Below the pieces are notes generated by a model, which did no database searches, was not told where the DNA came from, and saw only the letters and a program-made list of their open reading frames with translations. 64,000 bases of DNA from Sphingobium sp. DEHP117. Its GTDB lineage: Bacteria; Pseudomonadota; Alphaproteobacteria; Sphingomonadales; Sphingomonadaceae. This document shows, in pieces, positions 24,366 to 32,582 of the stretch (positions are counted from its first letter, which is position 1; the number at the start of each line of letters is the position of its first letter). The DNA lies in assembly GCF_030867385.1 (NCBI RefSeq), contig NZ_JAPFBJ010000003.1:124001-188000 (forward strand). Reading direction: 5' to 3'. The translations under genes were made by a program, and so were the position numbers.

Positions 24366-24848
24366 GGATGATGTCCTTCCGGCGGAATGGGATGAGATTT
24401 GGCGCCGCTATGTCGAACTTGGCACAAGCTGTCCAGCCTCCGAGGTCGGGCATAGTTTTGTCCGCCAATATTTATTTTCATTCGCGCTCCGTTCTCTTGC
24501 CTTTTTTAGAGGTCAGCTTTTCCCGCGCGTCGCTGCCCCATACGAGGATGCATCGTCGACGAACCGAATCTCATCAGCGACGAACGGAGTCCCTGAACTG
24601 TCATTTACCCTCTTGCATCGCGCCACCACTGTGGCACTATCCCTTGTGTAGGGACAACGGGGGTTACCCAACAGATTGTGGTTCGGAAACGCCGATACTT
24701 TCGGCGAAGGGTTGTTTTTGTGCCGTTTTCCGAGCCATAAGGGGGAGCGATTCCGGTGCCCATCGCGTTCAGATGGTGTATGATGGATTTTTGCTCCTCA
24801 TACCCTTGACCGAATCGAACAGACAGTGAACATCAGGGGCCGGTGCAG
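24366..24848. other. intergenic region between fumA and nrdA (483 bp)
   Basis: A divergent control region with no convincing gene. It holds the candidate NrdR boxes (24634-24680) and a long untranslated stretch before nrdA. Short frames across it lack ribosome sites and recognisable protein features. I see no riboswitch that I can name. Confidence 0.6.
24634..24680. promoter_or_regulatory. tandem NrdR-like boxes upstream of nrdA
   Basis: Box 1, GCACTATCCCTTGTGT (24634-24649), matches 13 of 16 positions of an ACACTATATCTTGTGT-type NrdR box. Box 2, ACCCAACAGATTGTGG (24665-24680), matches 11 of 16 of the inverse form. Start-to-start spacing is 31 bases, three helical turns, as in known NrdR operators. 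They lie about 170 bases before the nrdA start. The consensus is from memory. Confidence 0.55.
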
Positions 24849-26783
24849 ATGGACTTCAGAGAAAACGAACAGGTGGGCGCAGGCGATATGGCGGTAATGG
24901 AAATGGAACGGCCCCAGGCGGCCAAGGCAAGCGAAACGGCGAATGCCCCGGCGAAGGAGGCAGTGCCTGATTCGAAGAGCGTCGCGGCACGCCGCTTCGA
25001 TGTCGTGACCGATGCGTCGCGTGATGCGCTGCTTACCGATTTCGGCAAGGAGACGCTGAAGGACCGGTATCTGCTGCCCGGCGAGAGCTATCAGGATCTG
25101 TTTGCCCGCGTCGCCTGCGCTTATGCCGACGATTCCGATCACGCCCAGCGCATCTACGATTATATCAGCCGCCTGTGGTTCATGCCCGCAACGCCGGTGC
25201 TCTCCAACGGCGGTACCGGGCGCGGCCTGCCTATCTCCTGCTATCTCAACTCGGTGGACGACAGCCTGGAGGGCATCGTCAACACCTGGAACGAGAATGT
25301 CTGGCTCGCCAGCCGGGGCGGCGGCATCGGCACCTATTGGGGCGCGGTGCGCGGCATCGGCGAACCGGTAGGCCTCAATGGCAAGACGTCAGGCATCATC
25401 CCCTTCGTGCGGGTGATGGATTCGCTCACCCTCGCGATCAGCCAGGGCAGCCTGCGCCGGGGTTCCGCCGCCTGCTATATCGACATTTCGCACCCGGAGA
25501 TCGAGGAGTTCCTCGAAATCCGGAAGCCCAGCGGCGATTTCAATCGCAAGGCGCTCAACCTCCACCACGGCGTGCTGTTGACCGACGCGTTCATGGAGGC
25601 GGTGCGCGATGGGCAGGAGTTTGAGCTCAAGTCGCCCAAGGACGGCTCGGTGCGCGGCAGCGTGGACGCGCGCGCGCTGTTCCAGAAGCTGGTCGAGACC
25701 CGCCTCGCCACCGGCGAGCCCTATATCGTGTTCTCCGATCAGGTGAACCGCATGATGCCCAAGCATCACCGCGATCTTGGCCTCAAGGTCTCCACCTCCA
25801 ACCTCTGCTCGGAAATTACCCTGCCCACGGGTCGCGACCATCTGGGCAATGATCGCACGGCGGTGTGCTGCCTCTCCTCGCTCAACATCGAAACCTGGGA
25901 CGAGTGGAACGGCGACAAGCAGTTCATCGAGGACGTGATGCGCTTCCTCGACAATGTGCTGCAGGACTATATCGACCGCGCGCCGGACGAGATGGCCCGC
26001 GCCAAATATAGCGCGAGCCGCGAGCGTTCGGTCGGCCTCGGCGTCATGGGCTTCCACAGCTTCCTGCAGGCGCGCACGATCCCGTTCGAGAGCGCGATGG
26101 CCAAGAGCTGGAACCTGCGCATCTTCAAGCATATTTCAGCAAAGGTGAACGAGGCGTCGATGATGCTGGCGCAGGAGCGCGGCCCTTGCCCCGATGCCGC
26201 CGACATGGGCGTGATGGAGCGGTTCAGCTGCAAGATGGCGATCGCGCCGACCGCGTCGATCAGCATCATCTGCGGCGGCACCTCGGCCTGCATCGAGCCG
26301 ATCCCGGCCAACATCTACACCCACAAGACGCTCTCGGGCAGCTTCTCGATCAAGAACCCCTATCTCGAAAAGCTGCTGATCGAGAAGGCGAAGGACAGCC
26401 AGAACGTCTGGAACTCGATCCTCGAGCGCGGCGGCTCGGTCCAGCATCTCGATTTCCTGAGCCAGGAGGAAAAGGACGCGTTCAAGACCAGCTTCGAGAT
26501 CGACCAGCGCTGGCTGCTCGAACTCGCGGCGGACCGCACGCCCTATATCGATCAGGCGCAGTCCTTGAACCTGTTCATTCCTGCGGATGTCGAGAAGTGG
26601 GACCTGCTGATGCTTCATTTCCGCGCGTGGGAGCTGGGCATCAAGTCGCTCTATTATCTCCGCTCCAAATCGGTCCAGCGCGCGGGCTTTGCCGGCGGCG
26701 TCGAGGCCGACAACACGGCCGAAGCGCCCAAGTTCGAGATCGGCGGATCGACGGACTATGACGAATGCCTGGCGTGCCAGTAA
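24849..26783 (+). CDS. nrdA: class I ribonucleotide reductase large subunit
   Basis: A 644-residue alpha subunit that reduces ribonucleoside diphosphates to deoxyribonucleotides. Active-site features are ISCYLNSV (first redox cysteine), SNLCSEITLP (Asn-Cys-Glu radical site), the YYLRSKS radical-relay tyrosines and a C-terminal CLACQ thiol pair. The N terminus is low-complexity and goes straight into the NrdA helical domain (about residue 48). I see no ATP-cone, so the dATP off-switch is probably absent from this subunit. The ATG at 24849 is preferred to GTG at 24843. Two NrdR-like boxes lie upstream. Confidence 0.93.
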   Translation: MDFRENEQVGAGDMAVMEMERPQAAKASETANAPAKEAVPDSKSVAARRFDVVTDASRDALLTDFGKETLKDRYLLPGESYQDLFARVACAYADDSDHAQRIYDYISRLWFMPATPVLSNGGTGRGLPISCYLNSVDDSLEGIVNTWNENVWLASRGGGIGTYWGAVRGIGEPVGLNGKTSGIIPFVRVMDSLTLAISQGSLRRGSAACYIDISHPEIEEFLEIRKPSGDFNRKALNLHHGVLLTDAFMEAVRDGQEFELKSPKDGSVRGSVDARALFQKLVETRLATGEPYIVFSDQVNRMMPKHHRDLGLKVSTSNLCSEITLPTGRDHLGNDRTAVCCLSSLNIETWDEWNGDKQFIEDVMRFLDNVLQDYIDRAPDEMARAKYSASRERSVGLGVMGFHSFLQARTIPFESAMAKSWNLRIFKHISAKVNEASMMLAQERGPCPDAADMGVMERFSCKMAIAPTASISIICGGTSACIEPIPANIYTHKTLSGSFSIKNPYLEKLLIEKAKDSQNVWNSILERGGSVQHLDFLSQEEKDAFKTSFEIDQRWLLELAADRTPYIDQAQSLNLFIPADVEKWDLLMLHFRAWELGIKSLYYLRSKSVQRAGFAGGVEADNTAEAPKFEIGGSTDYDECLACQ

Positions 26784-26802
26784 GTGCTCGACAGGCATAG
26801 CA

Positions 26803-27240
26803 ATGCCCCACCGCCGCATCGTCACCGGCCTTGATGCCGCTGGCCGCTCCGCCATCATCCTTGATGGCGCGGCGGAGATGGTTGCGTGGGCGACGGCGGA
26901 AACGCCGGTAGACAATAGCGGAGTTGAGGATCAGGGCGGGGAGTTTTACGTTGCCATGCCGCGCGGGGGCAGCAAGTTCCTGATGGTGGAGATCCCACCG
27001 GCGCCGGGCGAGTTGTTTGGCCCTGGCATGCACGCCACGGATACGATCGACTATCTGGTGGTGATCAAAGGCGAAGCCGTGCTCGTCACTGAGAATGGCG
27101 AGACGACCTGCCACGTGGGCGACATGATTGTAGATCGCGGCGTGATGCATGGCTGGCGCAATGACGGAACCGAACCCGCGTTTCTTGCCTGCGTCATGAT
27201 TGACGCCGCCCCCGTGGGCAACGGGGCCACGCTCAAATGA
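26803..27240 (+). CDS. cupin domain protein
   Basis: A 145-residue protein with a small beta-barrel cupin. Motif 1 is near GMHATDTIDYLVVIKGEAVL, where the usual histidine pattern is weak (H-x5-Y-x3-G). Motif 2 is near GDMIVDRGVMHGWRN. Related proteins are annotated only as cupins. It starts 19 bases after nrdA and is probably read from the same promoter. No link to nucleotide metabolism can be shown. A 5' extension overlapping nrdA in the same frame is a shadow. Confidence 0.8.
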   Translation: MPHRRIVTGLDAAGRSAIILDGAAEMVAWATAETPVDNSGVEDQGGEFYVAMPRGGSKFLMVEIPPAPGELFGPGMHATDTIDYLVVIKGEAVLVTENGETTCHVGDMIVDRGVMHGWRNDGTEPAFLACVMIDAAPVGNGATLK

Positions 27241-27267
27241 AGTGCGCTGATATCCTCTCAGCCCAAA

Positions 27268-27310
27268 CAATAGTCCCGGCGCCTTGCGGCACCGGGACTA
27301 GAGGCGTCAG
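27268..27310 (-). terminator. strong hairpin between the cupin gene and a DUF2171 gene
   Basis: AGTCCCGGCGCCTTGCGGCACCGGGACT forms a GC-rich stem of about 12 pairs with a 4-base loop. The minus-strand 3' side is ATTGTTTGG, moderately T-rich. It probably ends the minus-strand DUF2171 transcript and may work in both directions. Confidence 0.5.
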
Positions 27311-27341
27311 GCGCATGCGCCTGTCGCGGGGGGAACGTGGG

Positions 27342-27563
27342 TCAATATTGCGGCGTAGAGGCGAAGGTGCCCGTCTTCATATAGACCCGGTTGTCGTCGA
27401 TCTTTTCAACAGCGTCGATCGGCAGGCGATGATGCTGCCCGTCGGACGAGTCGCTGCGCGTCAGGACAATCATGTCGTCCTCAACCTTGTCGACCGTGCC
27501 GAGGTGCTGGCCGGACGAGTCGGTCACTTCCATATGTTCCTTGATGCGCCATTTCTCGAACAT
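27342..27563 (-). CDS. DUF2171 protein, short
   Basis: A 73-residue DUF2171 protein. The family pattern is clear: IKEHMEVTDSSGQHLGTVDKVEDDMIVL, then DGQHHRLPIDAVEKIDDNRVYM. DUF2171 domains are PRC-barrel-like beta folds of unknown function, often upregulated with general stress genes. It is the shortest of three paralogues that lie between nrdA and nrdB on the opposite strand. The purine-rich GGAGAC lies just before the ATG. Confidence 0.9.
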   Translation of the reverse strand: MFEKWRIKEHMEVTDSSGQHLGTVDKVEDDMIVLTRSDSSDGQHHRLPIDAVEKIDDNRVYMKTGTFASTPQY

Positions 27564-27701
27564 GTTGCGTCTCCTGATTCAGATGCGAACAGGAATAAAA
27601 CCACCGGCGCTTTTCGTCGTTCCTCGCTCCGTCGCAGGCGGAAACCGGCTGGCGGACCTGAGATGAATTCGCAGGCCGCCCGAGCCGAATTTTCCCAGAA
27701 C

Positions 27702-28046
27702 TCAGTGCTGGCCGCTGCCCGATCCACCCATCCCGGTGCCCTCGCCGCTGGTGCCAAACAAGGGCCGGTCCTGCGCGCCGGAGAGCGGGCTCTGGCCGGC
27801 GTGATAGGCGCTGGCCGCCGCGATCTGCGCCTCGCTCATCGTAGTCGCCGCGCCCTCGCGCAGCACCAGCCGGTCGCCGTCGACCCGGTCGATCGCGTCG
27901 GTATCGACATGATGATGTTGCCCGTCGGTCGCATCGCGCGAGGTCAGCTTGATGCGCGCGCCCTCGATCCGGTCCACGGTGCCGATGTGACGGCCCTGGC
28001 TGTCAATCACTTCCATATGTTCCCTGATCCTTGCTGTGTCGATCAT
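27702..28046 (-). CDS. DUF2171 protein with Gly/Ser tail
   Basis: A 114-residue paralogue. Residues 1-62 are the DUF2171 domain (IREHMEVIDSQGRHIGTVDRIEG; DGQHHHVDTDAIDRVDGDRL). The tail is AQIAAASAYHAGQSPLSG followed by a Gly-rich end, GTGMGGSGSG. A GGAGAGGA ribosome site precedes the ATG. It shares strand and spacing (about 138 bases on each side) with the other two copies, consistent with local duplication. Function unknown. Confidence 0.9.
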   Translation of the reverse strand: MIDTARIREHMEVIDSQGRHIGTVDRIEGARIKLTSRDATDGQHHHVDTDAIDRVDGDRLVLREGAATTMSEAQIAAASAYHAGQSPLSGAQDRPLFGTSGEGTGMGGSGSGQH

Positions 28047-28184
28047 GTGTCCTCTCCTTGGATATCGTGTCTGCCGGGAACGGGCAGGGGCAGCTTCGGT
28101 TCCGCGCGGGGCATTGCCAATGCGCGCTTAACCTTCTTTTCGTCGCGCCGCCCTGGCCGGATGCCGAGGCGGCGCGAAGCAGGC

Positions 28185-28766
28185 TCAGTCAGCCCGGCGG
28201 CGGGTGTATCTCTCCGCCGGGTCGGTCGCGTTGCCGTCGCCCATGTCGCCATGCTCCTCGACAAACTCGCGGCCGACGTCGTCCTCGGCGTCAAGGGCGG
28301 TCAGGCTGTCTTCCTCCTCCTCATCTTCGTCGTCGAACTCGTCATCCTCCAGCTCCTCGTCGTCCTCGTCGAAGTCCAGCTCGTCCTCGTCCAGATCGTC
28401 CTCGTCCAGATCCTCATCCTCCTCAGAGTCCTCGTCCTCCAGCTCGTCGCCGGAAGCCGCAGCAGCCATACCGCCGCCAGCAGGCCCGTCCGCCGCGATG
28501 TCGCTCCCGCCCTCTTCCTCCTCAAAGGTAACGGCAACGTCGCCATTGGCGGAGAGGCGCACGCTGCCATCTTCCTCAATGTCGGCAACGAGGCCCATCG
28601 GCACATAATGATGATGGCCCTCATGCCCGCCGCCATAGCCCGCGCCGCCGCTGTCTGCCTTGGTGAGCTTGATGCGCTTGCCGTCGACCCGATCCACCGT
28701 GCCCACATGCACGCCATCCGCGCCAATGATGTCCGCATGTTCGCGGATGTCGTTTCTGCTCAACAT
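28185..28766 (-). CDS. DUF2171 protein with long acidic tail
   Basis: A 193-residue paralogue. The N-terminal domain (about 1-80) keeps IREHADIIGADGVHVGTVDRVDG and HHHYVPMGLVADIEEDG. It is followed by an Ala/Gly linker and a segment of about 60 residues (roughly 108-165) that is almost entirely Asp and Glu. The end is TDPAERYTRRR. Extremely acidic tails occur in histone-mimic, calcium-binding or RNA/DNA-mimic proteins, but no function is shown here. It is divergent from nrdB with about 127 bases between. Confidence 0.85.
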   Translation of the reverse strand: MLSRNDIREHADIIGADGVHVGTVDRVDGKRIKLTKADSGGAGYGGGHEGHHHYVPMGLVADIEEDGSVRLSANGDVAVTFEEEEGGSDIAADGPAGGGMAAAASGDELEDEDSEEDEDLDEDDLDEDELDFDEDDEELEDDEFDDEDEEEEDSLTALDAEDDVGREFVEEHGDMGDGNATDPAERYTRRRAD

Positions 28767-28893
28767 AGTGTATCTCCTGCTTGGGGACTCCGTTCCCGAA
28801 ACGCAGGCGCAGGCATCCGTGTTTCACCCGTCCGGCGCGCGCCCGTTGCGCACCGGTCCGTTTCCAGCATCTCTCTTAACCGGAGTTAAGCCC

Positions 28894-29946
28894 ATGTCTC
28901 TTTTGAAAGCCTCCAAGGTCTACAAGCCGTTCGAGTACCCCTGGGCCTATGAATACTGGAAGCGCCAGCAGCAGGTTCACTGGATGCCGGAGGAAGTGCC
29001 GCTGGGCGAGGACTGCCGGGACTGGGCGCAAAAGCTCTCCGAGCATGAGCGCAACCTCCTGACCCAGATCTTCCGCTTCTTCACCCAGGCGGATGTCGAG
29101 GTGCAGGATTGCTATCACGACAAATATGGCCGCGTGTTCAAGCCGACCGAGGTCAAGATGATGCTGACGGCGTTCTCCAACATGGAGACGATCCACATCG
29201 CCGCCTACTCGCACCTGCTCGATACCATCGGTATGCCCGAGAGCGAGTACAGCATGTTCCTCGAATATCAGGAAATGCGCGACAAGCATGACTATATGCA
29301 GCAGTTCGGCGTGGACTCTGATGAAGACATCGCCCGCACCCTTGCCATGTTCGGCGGGTTCACGGAGGGGATGCAGCTCTTCGCCAGCTTCGCGATGCTG
29401 ATGAACTTCCCGCGCTTCAACAAGATGAAGGGCATGGGGCAGATCGTCAGCTGGTCCGTGCGGGACGAGAGCCTGCACTGCGAGGGCATCACGCGCCTGT
29501 TCCACGCCTTCGTGAAGGAGCGGGACTGCCTGACCAAGGCGGTGAAGGAAGACATTATTGACTGCTGCCAGAAGACGGTGCGGCTGGAGGACGCGTTCAT
29601 CGACCTCGCGTTCGAGATGGGGCCGGTGCCGGGCATGACCGCCAAGGAGATCAAGAAGTACATCCGCTACATCGCGGACTGGCGTCTCGGCCAGCTGGGC
29701 TTCCAGCCGATCTACATGATCGACGAACACCCCCTGCCCTGGCTCGCGCCGCTGTTGAACGGCGTGGAGCACGCCAACTTCTTCGAAACCCGCGCGACCG
29801 AATACAGCAAGGCCGCGACCCGCGGCAACTGGAACGAGGTGTGGGACAGCTTCGACCGGAGGAAGCGCAAGGTCGCAAACGAAGACAGCAGCGCAGGCGA
29901 CGAGGGCGAGGATATGTTCAGCCGCGCTGGAGTGGCGGCGGAGTAG
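28894..29946 (+). CDS. nrdB: class I ribonucleotide reductase small subunit
   Basis: A 350-residue beta subunit that houses the diiron-tyrosyl radical. Ligand motifs are visible: FFTQADVEVQD, the METIHIAAYSH segment (Glu-x-x-His plus the radical tyrosine) and DESLHCEGITRLF. The C-terminal ~25 residues are an acidic tail for docking on NrdA. No ATP-cone is present. The start at 28894 (MSLLKASKVYKPFEYPW) is preferred; the longer frame upstream is antisense to the DUF2171 gene. It is split from nrdA by about 2.1 kb. The NACHT gene begins 28 bases downstream. Confidence 0.93.
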   Translation: MSLLKASKVYKPFEYPWAYEYWKRQQQVHWMPEEVPLGEDCRDWAQKLSEHERNLLTQIFRFFTQADVEVQDCYHDKYGRVFKPTEVKMMLTAFSNMETIHIAAYSHLLDTIGMPESEYSMFLEYQEMRDKHDYMQQFGVDSDEDIARTLAMFGGFTEGMQLFASFAMLMNFPRFNKMKGMGQIVSWSVRDESLHCEGITRLFHAFVKERDCLTKAVKEDIIDCCQKTVRLEDAFIDLAFEMGPVPGMTAKEIKKYIRYIADWRLGQLGFQPIYMIDEHPLPWLAPLLNGVEHANFFETRATEYSKAATRGNWNEVWDSFDRRKRKVANEDSSAGDEGEDMFSRAGVAAE

Positions 29947-29974
29947 AGACAACGTCAGCTTCAAGGATTACTAG

Positions 29975-31843
29975 ATGGGCAACCAATCAGAACCATCGTT
30001 TTTAGATTCACTAATCGCTGAACCAAAAGTACGAAGACTTTTCGTAGCCGCGTTTGCTGCTTCAGCAAAAGGATTAAAAAATGTTGGCTACAAGACATTG
30101 GTTGAGCTGGTCACCGCACTGACAAGTTACGAAAGTTATCTTGTCCAAACTAATAAGCGCGTCTCTACGATAAAAACCTTCGCCGCTCCAACAAGACCAG
30201 TTCCACTGAGTGACCATTTTGTCGATATATTCTTGAGAAGCAATAACGACGCGGAAATCGATCATTTAGATCTTCTAGAGAAATCGAATCAAAATTGTAG
30301 AGTAGTAATATCAGCCTCTGCTGGCTTTGGAAAAAGTATATTAATGCGATATATGGCGCTATGCCTGTACGAGAAACCAACTGGAAAAATTCCGATTTTT
30401 GTAGAATTGAGAGATTTTAACAGACTTTCGAAAATAGACATTATCGAATATATACACCTCAATTATCGACAACAATCAGAACTTGACTCAAAAGTACTGA
30501 TCAAAGCTTTAGAAAAAGGAATATTTTCTATATTCTTAGACGGCTTCGATGAGATAAATTTTGATAAACGTTCCTTAGTTGAACAAGAGATTATAAAAAT
30601 CTCTCAAGATTTCCCTGATATATCGCTTTTTGTATCTGGTCGTCCTGACGAAAAGTTTGATTCATGGAAAGATTTTCACAGGTTCTCAATAGAACCGATG
30701 AAGCTGGATCAAGTTAAATCCCTAATTACTAAAATTGAATATGACCAAGGAGTAAAGCAGAGATTTTTGGACAAACTGGATGACGGTCTTTACGAAAATC
30801 ATTCTAGTTTTCTATCAACACCATTACTTGCAACTTTAATGATGCTCACTTATGAACAAAACGCAAATATTCCTGATAAGATGCATCTATTTTATCAGAG
30901 AGCTTTCGAAACGCTGTTTGAGAAACATGACACTTATAAAGAACAGTATGAAAGAAAAACCAAATCGGGTTTACGTATTGACGAGTTTTCAAAACTTTTC
31001 TCAACATTTTGTATGAATACTTATCTTACTGAGACTTTTGAGTTTTCGCATGTTGGTATTTTAGAAGCTATAGACGACGCGATATCTTATTGTGGATACA
31101 CCACTTCAGCAGATAATTTCTTATTCGATCTTATTGAGTCGGTATGTCTAGTACAAAAAGAGGGTTTATTTTACTCTTTTATACATCGTTCATTTCAGGA
31201 ATATTTTTCAGCTTTATTCCTCTGTCATTGCCCGGATGAATTGAGAGATGAATTTTTGGAAAGCATGACTTTCCGTCCGTGGGATTCAGTTCTGATTATG
31301 CTTTTTGATATGACGAAGGACCGACTGGAAGCCGCTTGGGTGCGCCCGAAAGCTAAAGCATACATCGATTTTGTAGAGAAATTTAATTCGCGAACTGGCA
31401 CGCTCCTGGGCCCGCTACTTGCTCGTTGGGATGGCCTTGAGATTAGAATCGCAGATGGGCGCGCTACATTTTGGAATTTGAAACCCGGGCCTTATCATGG
31501 TTTCTGTTATGTCATGTCCCGCTTTTATGAAATTCTACGTGATAAGATTTCTTTTTTGACCTTAGATGTAGTTGACGAAGCTGCAAAAATAGTTGCAGAA
31601 AGCCAAGGTTTAATTTACACTAATTATTCTGACCACTTGAGTTCTGGCGATCTGATACAAAAAGGCAAACCTCATTTTGAGAAGTTTGATGAAAAATACA
31701 GCTCTAACAAAGAGATAGATCTTTGCTTGCAGGAGCGTGTATTTTTTGAAGATCTTAAGAAAATATTTGAGTCGATTGAAGATAGTAGCATCATCAAGCA
31801 AAAATTCTTGGAGAAAATTAAAGGGAATAGGAGTGAAAGATAG
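29975..31843 (+). CDS. stand-alone bacterial NACHT NTPase, candidate anti-phage gene
   Basis: A 622-residue STAND NTPase. An N-terminal helical region (1-108) precedes the NACHT module. Walker A is SASAGFGKS (113-121), Walker B is FLDGFDE (187-193), the sensor arginine is in VSGRPDE, STPLLATLMM lies at 281-290, and the typical FIHRSFQEYFSALFL at 402-416. About 190 residues remain for a C-terminal sensor; there is no LRR, TPR or attached nuclease. Stand-alone bNACHT proteins of this size with short C-terminal domains have been reported as phage defence, which supports the call by analogy. The gene is strikingly AT-rich against its GC-rich surroundings, so it was probably acquired. Confidence 0.85.
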   Translation: MGNQSEPSFLDSLIAEPKVRRLFVAAFAASAKGLKNVGYKTLVELVTALTSYESYLVQTNKRVSTIKTFAAPTRPVPLSDHFVDIFLRSNNDAEIDHLDLLEKSNQNCRVVISASAGFGKSILMRYMALCLYEKPTGKIPIFVELRDFNRLSKIDIIEYIHLNYRQQSELDSKVLIKALEKGIFSIFLDGFDEINFDKRSLVEQEIIKISQDFPDISLFVSGRPDEKFDSWKDFHRFSIEPMKLDQVKSLITKIEYDQGVKQRFLDKLDDGLYENHSSFLSTPLLATLMMLTYEQNANIPDKMHLFYQRAFETLFEKHDTYKEQYERKTKSGLRIDEFSKLFSTFCMNTYLTETFEFSHVGILEAIDDAISYCGYTTSADNFLFDLIESVCLVQKEGLFYSFIHRSFQEYFSALFLCHCPDELRDEFLESMTFRPWDSVLIMLFDMTKDRLEAAWVRPKAKAYIDFVEKFNSRTGTLLGPLLARWDGLEIRIADGRATFWNLKPGPYHGFCYVMSRFYEILRDKISFLTLDVVDEAAKIVAESQGLIYTNYSDHLSSGDLIQKGKPHFEKFDEKYSSNKEIDLCLQERVFFEDLKKIFESIEDSSIIKQKFLEKIKGNRSER

Positions 31844-32582
31844 TCGATATTTCCCCTGTCCTACAGCCCCCACCCTTTGCTACGCCCCCACCCGTCCGTT
31901 TCCTGTCTGCAGGCCACAGCTCGGGGTTCGGATGGAAAGCCCTTGTCAGTCCACGCGGGCGGTTCACTCCGTCCAAATGCTGGCAAGGGGTCGGTCGGCG
32001 TGGAGTCATCCGGGAACGTATGGATCCGCGTATAACCCGGCATCGCCTTGACGTGTTCTGTAGGGGACGTTGCCGGCGGGCCTGAAGCTGAGGAGCGGGG
32101 ATGAGAGGAAATGCTTTACCCCCGCGATTATCCCACTCGGCGTTTAGGGCTTGGCCAGCGGCTAACCATAATTGCCTCTCAGCCCCGCACTTCCGCGCGC
32201 TAGCTACGCCGGGAGCGCAACAACGCTCAATGCGGGAAGAGCAGAACCCAAGAGCGAGCCATTAAAAGTCTCGACGCATTATTTCTTGCGTTACCACAAT
32301 GTTGTCGAGCCCCGGGTGTCCGAGGCAGGGACACGCCGACCGATTTTCTTCGTTTTTCCGGGGTAAGCACCCCTGTGCGCCCGCATCCAACACCCCGCCG
32401 TCCGTTCAATCGGTCGGCTCTTTTGTGTTGGCCCATTTCCCAAGCGAAATGGGCGGGACCGATTAATCCTTCGTTTTTCCGGGGTAAACACCCCTGTGCG
32501 CCCCCCTCCAACACCCCGCCGTCCGCCCCCCATACCTTGTCGTTAACGCTTCATTAGCCACTTCTCTTTACTTTTTTCCCTC
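31844..32582. other. gene-free, repeat-bearing region (739 bp)
   Basis: No frame here has a ribosome site or recognisable protein features, and short frames on both strands are G+C shadows. The first half holds nothing I can name. The second half holds a direct repeat of 57 bases (32348-32404 and 32469-32525) and nested inverted repeats between the copies. It lies between the AT-rich NACHT gene and the sugar cluster, at a likely insertion boundary. Confidence 0.6.
32348..32525. repeat. 57-bp direct repeat with nested palindromes between copies
   Basis: Copies at 32348-32404 and 32469-32525 start CTTCGTTTTTCCGGGGTAA and end ACACCCCGCCGTCCG, with three mismatches and 121 bases from start to start. 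Between them AATCGGTC (about 32408) pairs with GACCGATT (about 32457), enclosing CCCATTTC/GAAATGGG, a second stem. The arrangement is repeat-palindrome-repeat. Confidence 0.75.

Noticed and set aside
22905..24371. Plus-strand open frame of 488 codons opposite fumarase
   Set aside because: Rich in His, Arg and Leu, the usual mirror of a GC-rich gene. Fumarase motifs on the minus strand are unambiguous.
26803..27240. The cupin gene as part of ribonucleotide synthesis
   Set aside because: Position after nrdA is the only link. The cupin has no nucleotide-related motif, so no role is assigned.
27237..28889. Long plus-strand open frame (550 codons) over the DUF2171 genes
   Set aside because: It is antisense to three clear DUF2171 genes, is low-complexity (Arg/Pro/Val patches) and has no ribosome site or family. 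It arises from GC-rich codons on the opposite strand.
29940..31850. Direct repeats flanking the NACHT gene as attachment sites
   Set aside because: I compared the ends near 29946-29975 and 31843-31870 and found no convincing shared sequence.
31844..32582. Small proteins encoded in the gene-free region (frames of 60-104 codons)
   Set aside because: They overlap each other, lack ribosome sites and have repeat-derived composition. None resembles a toxin, antitoxin or partner for the NACHT gene.
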